Assembly: GCA_947476555.1 (NCBI GenBank)
Contig: CANJRI010000012.1
Coordinates: 1 to 49,157 of the forward strand
Direction: 5' to 3'
DNA: 49,157 bases
Source of the DNA: Caulobacteraceae bacterium
Lineage (GTDB): Bacteria; Pseudomonadota; Alphaproteobacteria; Caulobacterales; Caulobacteraceae
In this document: in pieces, positions 1-6,730 of the stretch
How positions within the stretch are numbered: position 1 is the first letter of the stretch
Layout of the letters: each line of letters starts with the position of its first letter
The notes under the pieces: generated by a model
Seen by the model: only the letters and a program-made list of their open reading frames with translations
Database searches by the model: none
Told to the model about the DNA's origin: nothing
Made by a program: the position numbers and the translations under genes

Positions 1-63
1 CCGGATATCCTTCACCACCCGCTCGCCGGGGGTCGCCTTCGAGGGCAAGGGTTTTGATCTCAT
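1..63 (-). CDS. IS3-family transposase OrfA, N-terminus (truncated by window edge)
   Basis: The minus strand gives an ATG at 63 and 21 open codons to the window edge, beginning MRSKPLPSK and containing VVKDIR. This opening, a basic stretch followed by VVKDIR, is what I know from OrfA proteins of IS3-group elements in Alphaproteobacteria, where it precedes a helix-turn-helix that binds the element ends. OrfA would normally be joined to the DDE integrase OrfB by programmed frameshifting. Only the first 21 residues are visible, so no catalytic or DNA-binding residues can be checked. Confidence 0.6.
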   Translation of the reverse strand, partial: MRSKPLPSKATPGERVVKDIR

Positions 64-130
64 CTTCGTTCCTACGTCACTGCGATGAGACCAAAACCCT
101 CCGCTAGCTGGAACCCTGAATCTGTCTCAT
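1..130 (-). mobile_element. IS3-family insertion sequence, one end only
   Basis: The left window edge cuts through an insertion sequence that reads leftward. It holds the first codons of an IS3-type orfA and about 65 bp of terminal sequence. The outer end is placed near position 130, because the reading frame of an unrelated gene enters from the right up to about there and the sequence TGAGACAGATTCAGGG begins at 130 on the minus strand. The other end and the target duplication lie outside the window, so the exact boundary is an inference. Confidence 0.65.
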
Positions 131-229
131 TGGCGCTGACGGCGGACAGACGGGGCGGGGGGCCGCCACGGCCGCGGCGAGCCCCGCTCCAAGTTGAAAG
201 AACGCCTTACGACTGATGTCTTGAGCCAC
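131..229 (-). pseudogene. 5' fragment of an exported protein gene, interrupted by the IS
   Basis: On the minus strand a GTG at 229 follows a good ribosome site (GAGGTG, 5 bases spacing). It opens a frame with a twin-arginine-like leader: polar start, SRKAFFQ, then a small hydrophobic stretch (LGAGLAAAVAA). About 33 codons of native sequence run to the presumed IS end. The frame then enters the element and stops at 104. The RK in place of RR is a tolerated variant of the Tat motif. The product is unknown because only the leader is left. The remainder should lie beyond the IS, left of this window, unless it was deleted. Confidence 0.5.
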
Positions 230-713
230 TTCAGCACCTCTAATAAGTAATGGGGATCAGTTCTCGCAGCCTTGCGGGGCAGCGGCGTGTAGATGCGGCC
301 GGGGGGCCGGCGGGGCGGCCGTAGGTGTCGCGAGCGCCCTTCCTGCGGCGGGCGTGTCCGTTCTCAGCCCGAAATCTTTGGGCTCACTTCCTGAAGAATA
401 GGCCATAACATCCCCCGATGACCGGCGCCCACTCTTCCTCCCGGTTTATTTTTTTATACTATATGTAGTTATTAGTGATCGTGATTGAACTCACTGCCGC
501 CCGGATGAGTACCTGGATGGCTTCCAGATTTCATCTTCCATTAACTTGACAATATCACGGGGCCGGTTGCGCTTTCGGAGAATCTAGGGCCTTCGGCGGG
601 CCCCTCGTGCGGCTTTCAAAGGACTCGGGCCGCATCATTGCCGGAATCCGGCGCGAGGTGGGCGCTGGGCATTTATTTGCCGCGCCGATCGCCATTCCAG
701 CCGATCGGTAGGG
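230..713. other. 484-bp region without a convincing gene
   Basis: I see no supported gene here. The right part of 230-300 is the likely promoter side of the Tat-leader fragment. Positions about 446-500 form an AT-rich patch (runs of T, then TATACTATATG) that stands out from the GC-rich surroundings. A TTGACA at 545-550 has no convincing -10 partner. The 66-codon frame at 638-838 has ordinary shadow composition and overlaps the 3' end of the next gene. Confidence 0.5.
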
Positions 714-1019
714 CTACAGCCGCTCGACCGGCTGAGCCCGGATCAGAACTTCTTTCTGTTCCAGGTCGCGCTCCAGCCGAGCGCGCAGGGCGGCCCACCA
801 CGGCCGGTCGAGGCCGGCGGTCATCACCTGGAAAATGATCAGCTCATCGGTCTCGGCGGTTCCGCCGTCCGTCCAGCGGCCCTGGGCGGGAGCGCGGGCG
901 AAGCTGGTCACCCCGCCGAAGCGGTCCAGCAATTCCTGCTCCAGGGCGCGCAGATAAGCCGGGTCGGCGGCCGCCACCAGCGGGACGAAGATCTCGACGC
1001 TGTGGTCGGGAGGCGCCAT
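714..1019 (-). CDS. Conserved hypothetical protein, about 101 aa
   Basis: This small soluble protein has no signal peptide or membrane segment. I recognise its pattern (VEIFVPL near the start, FGGVTSFARAPAQGRW in the middle, and an E-rich, basic C-terminus ending in IRAQPVERL) from uncharacterised proteins in many Proteobacteria, but I know no function or domain name. The start at 1019 (MAPPDHSVEIF) is chosen over an ATG eight codons upstream because AGGAGG lies 8 bases before it. The next gene to the right is divergent. Confidence 0.7.
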   Translation of the reverse strand: MAPPDHSVEIFVPLVAAADPAYLRALEQELLDRFGGVTSFARAPAQGRWTDGGTAETDELIIFQVMTAGLDRPWWAALRARLERDLEQKEVLIRAQPVERL

Positions 1020-1143
1020 TCTGGTAGCCCTCCTGCTTCCCATCCGACCGACCTAGAATGAGTGGGACCGCCGGCTGTTCCTGTGACTATCTAAGGATAG
1101 GAAAGCGCCGGAGCCGGAGCTTCAGTGGGACGTTCAGCCGCCT

Positions 1144-1590
1144 ATGGACCTTAATCGCGTCTTTTCCGATTTCGCGGGCCGTGTCGCACGGATTTCCGGA
1201 AGCCCCGCGGCGTTCGGCGTCTGCGTGCTGGCCATCCTGTTGTGGGCGTTGACCGGGCCGCTGTTCGGCTTTTCCGAGACCTGGCAGCTGATCATCAACA
1301 CCGGGACGACCATCGTCACCTTCCTGATGGTGTTCCTGATCCAGAACACCCAGAACCGGGACGGCAAGGCGATCCAGACCAAGCTCGACGAACTGATCCT
1401 CACCTCCGACGCCGAGGACATGTTCATCGGCATCGAGAAGCTCACCGACAAGGAGCTGGAGATCCTGCAGGCCCGTTGCGCCCAGACGGCCGAGACGCAC
1501 GGGCGGATCGCCAAGCATGCGGCGGCGGTGATGTCGTCGCGCAGGCCCGCCCGGCGCCGCAAAGCCCGCAAGCCGGCCAAGCCCGCCTGA
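1144..1590 (+). CDS. Low-affinity iron permease family membrane protein
   Basis: The 148-residue product matches the low-affinity iron permease family (PF04120). It shows two predicted membrane segments, at about residues 22-40 and 48-64, followed by the family signature IQNTQNRD, a conserved KLDELI stretch, and a soluble tail with EIEKLTDKELE-type helices. The last 20 residues are very basic (repeated RRPARRRKAR), probably cytoplasmic. Despite the family name, iron transport has been argued only for fungal relatives and the bacterial role is unproven. It stands alone between a divergent hypothetical gene and a monooxygenase. Confidence 0.8.
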   Translation: MDLNRVFSDFAGRVARISGSPAAFGVCVLAILLWALTGPLFGFSETWQLIINTGTTIVTFLMVFLIQNTQNRDGKAIQTKLDELILTSDAEDMFIGIEKLTDKELEILQARCAQTAETHGRIAKHAAAVMSSRRPARRRKARKPAKPA

Positions 1591-1632
1591 CCCGGCTGGC
1601 AAACTGATCGGCGATAAGTTATTCCGCCGGCC

Positions 1633-3108
1633 ATGGCCTGCGAGCATTTCGACGTCGTGATCGTTGGGGCCGGCCTCTCGGGGATCGGCGCCGGATACCA
1701 TCTGCAGACCCGCTGCCCGGACCGCTCCTATGTGATCCTGGAGAACCGCCAGGCGATCGGCGGGACGTGGGACATCTTCCGCTATCCCGGCATCCGCTCA
1801 GACAGCGACATGTACACCCTGGGATACGCCTTCAAGCCGTGGGCGGGCGACAAGACCATCGCCGACGGCGCCTCGATCCTGGACTATGTGCGCGGGACCG
1901 CAGCCGAGCATGGGATCGACCGGAAGGTCCGGTTCGGACACCGGGTGACCCGGGCCGACTGGTCCACCGCCGAGGCCCGCTGGACGGTGGAGGCCGAGCA
2001 CGAGGGTGAGACCCTTCGCTTCACCTGCGCCTTCCTGTTCCTGTGCGGCGGCTATTATTCCTATGGCGGCGGGCACCAGCCGGACCTGCCCGGGCGCGAG
2101 CGGTTCCAGGGCCGGGTGATCCACCCGCAGGCCTGGGACGAGGGCTACGACTATTCGGGCCAGCAGGTGGTGGTGATCGGCTCCGGGGCGACGGCGGTGA
2201 CGCTGGTCCCCGAGATGGCCAAGGCGGCGGCTCACGTCACCATGCTGCAGCGCTCGCCCACCTATATGGTGGCCCGGCCGTCGAAGGACCGGCTGGCCAA
2301 CGCCCTGCGGCGGGTCTTGCCGGCGATGGCGGCCTACCAGTTCATCCGCTGGCGCAATGTGCTGCTGGTGGCCACGTTCTTCCGGCTGGCGAAGCGCCAG
2401 CCCGGCCGGGTGCGGCGGGGGCTGATCCGTCGGGTGCGGCGGGCGCTGGGGCGGGACTACGACGTCGCGACCCATTTCACGCCCCGGTACGATCCCTGGG
2501 ACCAGCGGCTGTGCCTGGTGCCGGACGGCGACCTGTTCAAGGCGGTGCGTTCGGGCAGAGCCTCGGTGGTCACCGACCAGGTCGTGGCCTTCACCGGGAC
2601 CGGCGTGCGGCTGGCGTCCGGCCGGGAGCTTCCCGCCGACCTGGTCGTCACCGCCACGGGGCTGGAGCTGGTGGTCTGGAACGGGATCGAGGTCTGGGTG
2701 GACGGGCGCAAGGTCGAGGCCGGCCGGACCCTGGCCTACAAGGCGATGATGTTCGAGGGCGTGCCCAACATGGCCCTGGCCTTCGGCTACACCAACGCCT
2801 CCTGGACGCTGAAGGCGGACCTCACCTGCGCGTTCGTCTGCCGGATCCTCAATCACATGGCGGCGACGGGCCTGCGGCAGGCGACGCCGGTGAATACGGA
2901 CCCGACCGTAGAGCCGCGGCCCTGGGTGAACTTCACCTCCGGCTATGTGGTGCGCGCCCTGGAGCGGCTGCCAAAGCAGGGGTCGAAGCCGCCGTGGCGG
3001 ATGCACCAGAGCTATGTCCGGGACGTGATGTCCATGCGGTTCGACAAGCTGGAAGACGGGGTTCTGCGGTTTTCGAACCTCGCGAAAAAGGCCAAGGCCG
3101 CAGCGTGA
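1633..3108 (+). CDS. ethA: EthA-like flavin-dependent (Baeyer-Villiger) monooxygenase
   Basis: This 491-residue FAD/NADPH monooxygenase would insert oxygen next to a ketone or oxidise sulfur or nitrogen groups. Residues 12-17 form the first Rossmann motif (GAGLSG) and 183-188 the NADPH-binding one (GSGATA). Residues 158-169 match the Baeyer-Villiger fingerprint FxGxxxHxxxWD exactly. The whole length follows mycobacterial EthA as I remember it, including the GGTWDIFRYPGIRSDSDMYT region, NPWDQRLC-like and TNASWTLKADL segments. It is a cytosolic, single-gene unit. The native substrate cannot be read from the sequence. The start ATG at 1633 is only 42 bp after the previous stop. Confidence 0.88.
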   Translation: MACEHFDVVIVGAGLSGIGAGYHLQTRCPDRSYVILENRQAIGGTWDIFRYPGIRSDSDMYTLGYAFKPWAGDKTIADGASILDYVRGTAAEHGIDRKVRFGHRVTRADWSTAEARWTVEAEHEGETLRFTCAFLFLCGGYYSYGGGHQPDLPGRERFQGRVIHPQAWDEGYDYSGQQVVVIGSGATAVTLVPEMAKAAAHVTMLQRSPTYMVARPSKDRLANALRRVLPAMAAYQFIRWRNVLLVATFFRLAKRQPGRVRRGLIRRVRRALGRDYDVATHFTPRYDPWDQRLCLVPDGDLFKAVRSGRASVVTDQVVAFTGTGVRLASGRELPADLVVTATGLELVVWNGIEVWVDGRKVEAGRTLAYKAMMFEGVPNMALAFGYTNASWTLKADLTCAFVCRILNHMAATGLRQATPVNTDPTVEPRPWVNFTSGYVVRALERLPKQGSKPPWRMHQSYVRDVMSMRFDKLEDGVLRFSNLAKKAKAAA

Positions 3109-3167
3109 GGCGATTGCCCTAGGGCCGGCGCTGTAACATTACGAACGTAAGTTTCGAGCGGGGCCAG

Positions 3168-3629
3168 ATGCCGCGAACCACAAACCATGGCGTTCGCCGG
3201 CGCTCGGGGTTGAGCCCCGTGCAGTGGATCGTGCTGGGCCTGGCGCTCCTGCCGGCCGTGGGGCTCGCGGGGTGGATGATGGCCGGCGACGACCTGAGGC
3301 GGCGCCTCGCCGGGGAGACGGAGGCCGGCGGCCCGCCCTGCCGGTCGCTCGGCAAGGCGGAATACGAGGCGCGGGTGCGGCGGCCGGCGCATAAGATGAC
3401 CGTCTACGAGGACAGCTTCTATCGGCAGTTCGGCCACGTGCAGTGCGGCGTGGTCCAGCGCTGGCTCGGCTCCCACCTGGCGTGCCAGTTCACCAGCCCG
3501 GGGCTCGTGCGGGTGGTGACGCCCAGGGGAGAGTGGTTCTTCGAGCCGGGAGACGGCAAGCCGGCGACCGTGACCTCCAGGCAGGGCAAGGCCACGTGCG
3601 TGGCCGCCTCGGATTTCCGGCTTAACTGA
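3168..3629 (+). CDS. Hypothetical membrane-anchored protein
   Basis: I do not recognise this 153-residue protein. It has a basic N-terminus (to residue 15), one hydrophobic segment at about residues 18-38 (WIVLGLALLPAVGLAGWMMA) and a soluble domain outside. That domain has four cysteines (CRSLGKAEYE, VQCGVVQ, LACQFTSPG and ATCVAAS), which could form two disulfides in the periplasm. The topology suggests a periplasmic domain tethered to the inner membrane. A short inverted repeat, TTACG-AA-CGTAA, lies just upstream at about 3139-3150 and might be an operator. Confidence 0.6.
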   Translation: MPRTTNHGVRRRSGLSPVQWIVLGLALLPAVGLAGWMMAGDDLRRRLAGETEAGGPPCRSLGKAEYEARVRRPAHKMTVYEDSFYRQFGHVQCGVVQRWLGSHLACQFTSPGLVRVVTPRGEWFFEPGDGKPATVTSRQGKATCVAASDFRLN

Positions 3630-3638
3630 GCCGACGGC

Positions 3639-3869
3639 TCAGCAGGGCGCGTGGCAATCGACCGGAGGTCTGTCGGGGGTCATCGGCGCTTCGGCCCCAC
3701 CCATGCCGCCGGTCGGGCGGCGGGAAGTGACGAAATGGCCGAAATCCGGGGGCAGGTCGCGGCCCTTGAGCGCCATTGGCCGGCTGAGCTGGAGCCGCAG
3801 GCGGGACAGGAGGTCTTCGAGGCTCTCGTTGGAACCCGTCAGGTCCTGCGTGAAGCTTCTGATGGACAT
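3639..3869 (-). CDS. Hypothetical protein, 76 aa
   Basis: The product is not recognised. The first 30 residues (SIRSFTQDL, then a leucine/arginine-rich helix LEDLLSRLRLQL) look like real protein; the C-terminal half is proline-rich and of low complexity. No good ribosome-binding site precedes the ATG. The opposite strand is also open here, but its composition is that of a shadow. It converges with the hypothetical gene that ends at 3629, with a 9-bp gap. Confidence 0.35.
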   Translation of the reverse strand: MSIRSFTQDLTGSNESLEDLLSRLRLQLSRPMALKGRDLPPDFGHFVTSRRPTGGMGGAEAPMTPDRPPVDCHAPC

Positions 3870-4025
3870 GGGGCAGGCTTATACGCCCTTCGAATCGCCC
3901 TGAAAAGCGTCACTGTGGCGAATTGTCGCCCTGGCCCATCGATTCCCCTTGGAGGCGGGCGAGGGATTCGCGACCCGGCGTCGCAGCCCGGTTGTAAGGG
4001 GACGCGGCGGCGGCACATTGGACGG

Positions 4026-4172
4026 ATGACCAAGCCCCCCAAACCGGTCGATACCGCCCTGAAGGCGATGTTCCAGAGGCTGGAGACCCGGCGCCTGCCC
4101 GAGCACCTACGGCGCGTGGTCGATCAGCTCGAAGGCGAAGGCGTCAGGACGACGGACCCGCGGCGGCACTAG
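4026..4172 (+). CDS. NepR-like small anti-sigma factor candidate
   Basis: The 48-residue frame starts MTKPPKPVD and contains one amphipathic stretch, ALKAMFQRLETRRLPEHLRR, followed by VVDQLEGE. This resembles the core of NepR (LRxxYxxxxxExxPdrfxxLLxxL), which binds EcfG-type sigma factors until the response regulator PhyR pulls it off. Its location supports the call: it ends 10 bp from the 3' end of an EcfG-type sigma gene and converges with it. In the family nepR is usually upstream of and co-transcribed with the sigma gene, so this arrangement would be unusual. The ribosome site (TTGGAC, close to the ATG) is weak. It might also be an unrelated hypothetical. Confidence 0.5.
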   Translation: MTKPPKPVDTALKAMFQRLETRRLPEHLRRVVDQLEGEGVRTTDPRRH

Positions 4173-4182
4173 CCGGTGGCGG

Positions 4183-4722
4183 CTAGGCCTGGCCCATGGC
4201 CGCGACGTTATCGAGCGCCATGACGTCGTTGGCGTCGTTCGCATCCATGATCTTCAGCAGGCGGGTGCGGGCCCGGTTCACGCGGCTCTTGATGGTGCCC
4301 AGCGCGCAGCCACAGATCTCGGCGGCTTCCTCGTAGGAGAGGCCCGCCGCGCCGACCAGGATGAGGGCCTCGCGATGTTCCGCCGGAAGCTGCTGCAAGG
4401 CCGCCTGTAGCGAGCGCATGGCCAGCGACCAGTCCTGGGTCGGCGGCGAGCGCAGCGAGCCGGCATAGTCGCCGTTCTCGTCACGCACCTCACGGCGGCG
4501 GCGAAGGACGTTGGTGTAGTAGGTGTTGCGCAGGATCGTGAACAGCCAGGCCCGCAGGTTGGTGCCGGGCTCGAACTTCTCGCGGTTGCTCCACGCCTTG
4601 ATCAGCGTGTCTTGGACGAGGTCGTCGGCGTCCGAGCCATTATGGCTGAGCGACCAGGCGAAGGCTCGTAGGGCAGGGATCATCCCAACGACGTCATCCC
4701 GCCAACTGGACATCGAACTCAT
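4183..4722 (-). CDS. ECF15/EcfG-type RNA polymerase sigma factor (general stress response)
   Basis: This 179-residue extracytoplasmic-function sigma factor directs RNA polymerase to general stress response promoters in Alphaproteobacteria. Region 2 is at about residues 10-75 (LRAFAWSLSHN, DDLVQDTLIKAW, LRAWLFTILRNTYY). Region 4 is at about 105-160 (LPAEHREALILVGAAGLSYEEAAEICGC, GTIKSRVNRAR). The match to EcfG/SigT proteins is close, especially the AEICGCALGTIKSRVNRART block. The start MSSMSS at 4722 has AGAGGA 5 bases upstream; the longer open frame upstream is non-coding leader. A perfect GSR promoter lies 48-72 bp upstream of the start codon, so the gene should activate itself. A NepR-like gene converges from the other side. 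Confidence 0.9.
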   Translation of the reverse strand: MSSMSSWRDDVVGMIPALRAFAWSLSHNGSDADDLVQDTLIKAWSNREKFEPGTNLRAWLFTILRNTYYTNVLRRRREVRDENGDYAGSLRSPPTQDWSLAMRSLQAALQQLPAEHREALILVGAAGLSYEEAAEICGCALGTIKSRVNRARTRLLKIMDANDANDVMALDNVAAMGQA

Positions 4723-4769
4723 GCTGTCCTCTTGGGCCCCGAGTGGGTCCGGCTTGTCTTGGCCGGCTG

Positions 4770-4794
4770 AACGCCTCCCCCGGGCTTCTGTTCC
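4770..4794 (-). promoter_or_regulatory. GSR (EcfG-type) promoter of the sigma factor gene
   Basis: Reading the minus strand, GGAAC at 4794-4790 is followed by exactly 16 bases and CGTT at 4773-4770. This is the published EcfG/SigT consensus (GGAAC-N16/17-CGTT). Transcription would start near 4763 and give a leader of about 40 bases before the start codon at 4722. It implies positive autoregulation. Confidence 0.82.
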
Positions 4795-4829
4795 GGGAAC
4801 CCATCGGGGGAAAAGCCTATGATTTTTCG

Positions 4830-4854
4830 GGAACTTCGGCCCCAAGACGACGTT
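4830..4854 (+). promoter_or_regulatory. Second GSR promoter, divergent and orphan
   Basis: On the plus strand, GGAAC at 4830-4834 is followed by 16 bases and CGTT at 4851-4854, again a perfect match. Its -35 lies 36 bp from that of the divergent sigma promoter. No plus-strand gene follows for about 5 kb. A transcript starting near 4861 would be a small RNA, a 23-codon mini-gene (4900-4971, without a proper ribosome site), or an antisense RNA to the KGG gene. Confidence 0.72.
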
Positions 4855-4860
4855 GCCGCG

Positions 4861-4950
4861 CGCCCTGGCTGGGACGCGCGGCAAATCAACAGTCCGAGGA
4901 TGGAAAAAGTCGCGGACAGCCGAAAGCCCGCCGCAGTCAGCGGCGGGCTC
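4861..4950 (+). ncRNA. Candidate stress-induced small RNA
   Basis: The RNA is inferred from the orphan GSR promoter just upstream. A transcript of about 90 bases would contain a small GTCCG/CGGAC stem and end in a perfect stem of 10 bp with an AGUCA loop (4925-4949). That hairpin lacks a U-run on this strand, so the 3' end is uncertain. C. crescentus has a GSR-controlled small RNA (GsrN). Whether this one is related cannot be judged by eye. Confidence 0.35.
4925..4949 (-). terminator. Hairpin terminator of the KGG gene
   Basis: AGCCCGCCGC, loop AGTCA and GCGGCGGGCT form a perfect 10-bp stem. On the minus strand the hairpin is followed by TTTCGG, and it lies 19 bp after the stop codon of the KGG gene at 4968. 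Confidence 0.6.
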
Positions 4951-4967
4951 AGGCCTTCAGGTCGGGG

Positions 4968-5180
4968 CTAGCTCTGGCGGGTGCGGGTGCGGCCGCCGCC
5001 GCGGGAGGCTTCGCCACCCTTACGGCCTGCGGAAGCGGCGAGATCGCGATCCTTGGCGAAGCTACGTTTCTCGCTGGGAACGCTGGCGCCGCCCTTGCGG
5101 GCGATCTCGCGACGACGTTCGGGGTTCATGGCCGCGAACCCGCGGCGGGCTCGGGGTTTGCCGGTGTCCATGGTGGGCAT
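4968..5180 (-). CDS. KGG-motif small stress protein (YciG/GsiB-like)
   Basis: This 70-residue, strongly basic, probably unstructured protein carries two KGG motifs (IARKGGAS and AGRKGGEAS) and the family's typical RGFAAMNPERRREIARKGG segment. Related proteins are stress-induced and hydrophilin-like; their biochemical role is not settled. Proteins of this kind are often part of the general stress regulon, which fits its place beside the sigma factor. I see no GGAAC-CGTT promoter directly upstream, however. GAGGAG lies 9 bases before the ATG. Confidence 0.75.
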   Translation of the reverse strand: MPTMDTGKPRARRGFAAMNPERRREIARKGGASVPSEKRSFAKDRDLAASAGRKGGEASRGGGRTRTRQS

Positions 5181-5392
5181 AACGCTACACTCCTCGGTCT
5201 TTGGACACGCCCCGATCCCAACTTACTGACCTTGAAGGCCTTTATGCGGCGCGGGTGCGTCTCTTGGTTGCGGTCAGGCTAACCAACGAAGAGCAGCAGA
5301 GGTTGCAGGCCTTGCGAACTATTCGCGACCACGGCCTAGCTGGGGGTCCGGCAGGGGTGTCGCTCGGGGCCCCGAGCGGGCCGTGGAACCCC

Positions 5393-6730
5393 CTACAACG
5401 GGAGTTGAACGCGCGCCGTCAGGCCGCCCGCGGCGCGGTTGATCAAGAACACGTCACCGCCGTGGCCGCGGGCGATGGAACGCACCACCGCCAGGCCGAG
5501 GCCGATGCCGCCGGTCTTGCGACTGCGGGAGGGCTCGCGGCGATAAAAGGGCTCGAACACCCGCTCGGCGTCCTCGGTGGGAATGCCCGGACCCTCGTCC
5601 TCGATCTCGACGACGGCGTGGGCGCCTTCCCGATAGACCCGCGCGCTGGCCGTGCGGCCGAACTTCACGGCGTTTTCCAGAAGGTTGGAGAACAGCCGCC
5701 GCAGGGCCATGGGATCACCTTCGAGGATCACCTTGTCGCCGGCGAGGACGGTGGTCTGGGCGCCGGTCTCGGCCATCTCGTCGCAAAGGCTTTCCAGCAG
5801 CGACGAGAGCTCCAGCGGCGTGCGGGCCTGGCGCTCGGTGGAATCGCGCACGAAGGCCAGGGTGGCGGTGATCATCTCTTCCATCTGGTCGAGGTCGGCG
5901 GCGATCCTGTTCCGCTGGTCCTCGGGAAGGCCCTCGATACGGAAGCGCAGGCGGGTGAGCGGGGTGCGCATATCGTGGGCGATGGCGCCGACCATGGCCG
6001 TGCGGTCCTCGACGTAGCGGCGCAGGCGCTCCTGCATCTGGTTGAAGGCGGTGGCGGCCACCGCGATCTCGCTGGCGCCGCGGTCGGGGAGGGTCACGGC
6101 GGGCGCCCGCGGGTCGCGTCCCAGCCGCTCGGCGGCCTTGGCGAACAGGCGGATCGGCGCCGACAGCCGGCTGGCGAAGATGTAGGCCAGCGGCACCATC
6201 ACCAGGATGGTCACCCCGAACCACATCAGCATCCATTGCTGCCAGGGAGTCATCAGGAAGCCCGTGGTGCGGACGATCCGCCACTGGCCGTCGGCCTGGC
6301 GCACCCCGACCTCGAACGGCTCCACCAGGATGTGCTCGGCGTCCCGACCGCCGCTGCGCTGGATGCGATCGTCGAGCGTGCGGGCGACCCGATTGTCGGA
6401 CAAGGGGCCGCGCGAACCGGCGATGACCACGTCATCCACCGGCACGCCGAGATCCCCCGCCAGTTGGGCGCGGATCAGGCCGGTGCGGAGGCTGGTCTTG
6501 GCGGGCCCCGGCGGATGGTCGCGGGTGACGACCTCAAGGGGGCCTTCCTCGGCGAAGGACGGCGGCTGGCCGCGATAGGTCTGGGCGATCACCCCCAGCC
6601 GATAGAAATCCGGGGTGGGCGCCGGCACCTTGAACAGCAGCACGAGGCTGATGACCTGGGCCCCGATCAGGGTGATGGCCGCGAAGGCCAGCAGCCGCAC
6701 GAACAGGGAGCCGGAGGCCCGCGAGATCAT
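5393..6730 (-). CDS. HAMP-domain sensor histidine kinase (EnvZ/CpxA type)
   Basis: This 445-residue membrane sensor has a first membrane segment at about residues 11-33, a periplasmic sensor region at 34-160, a second membrane segment at about 165-188 and HAMP to about 240. The dimerisation domain follows, with phospho-accepting His252 in AIAHDMRTPLTRLR. The ATPase domain has the N-box around Asn353 (SNLLENAVKF), G1 at 378-384 (DEGPGIP) and G2 at 407-413 (GGIGLGL). All key residues are present. It is translated from an ATGA overlap with the upstream response regulator, so the two are co-expressed and form a two-component system. The signal sensed is unknown. Confidence 0.92.
   Translation of the reverse strand: MISRASGSLFVRLLAFAAITLIGAQVISLVLLFKVPAPTPDFYRLGVIAQTYRGQPPSFAEEGPLEVVTRDHPPGPAKTSLRTGLIRAQLAGDLGVPVDDVVIAGSRGPLSDNRVARTLDDRIQRSGGRDAEHILVEPFEVGVRQADGQWRIVRTTGFLMTPWQQWMLMWFGVTILVMVPLAYIFASRLSAPIRLFAKAAERLGRDPRAPAVTLPDRGASEIAVAATAFNQMQERLRRYVEDRTAMVGAIAHDMRTPLTRLRFRIEGLPEDQRNRIAADLDQMEEMITATLAFVRDSTERQARTPLELSSLLESLCDEMAETGAQTTVLAGDKVILEGDPMALRRLFSNLLENAVKFGRTASARVYREGAHAVVEIEDEGPGIPTEDAERVFEPFYRREPSRSRKTGGIGLGLAVVRSIARGHGGDVFLINRAAGGLTARVQLPL

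Noticed and set aside
638..838. 66-codon plus-strand frame
   Set aside because: It overlaps the 3' end of the better-supported minus-strand gene and has arginine/proline-rich shadow composition and no ribosome site.
1057..1081. GGAAC-N16-CATT upstream of the 714-1019 gene as a GSR promoter
   Set aside because: The -10 element differs at the important G of CGTT, and nothing links the gene to stress.
3651..4025. N-terminal extension of the NepR-like frame
   Set aside because: The first 125 codons show no protein-like pattern and overlap another frame; only the part from 4026 resembles a family.
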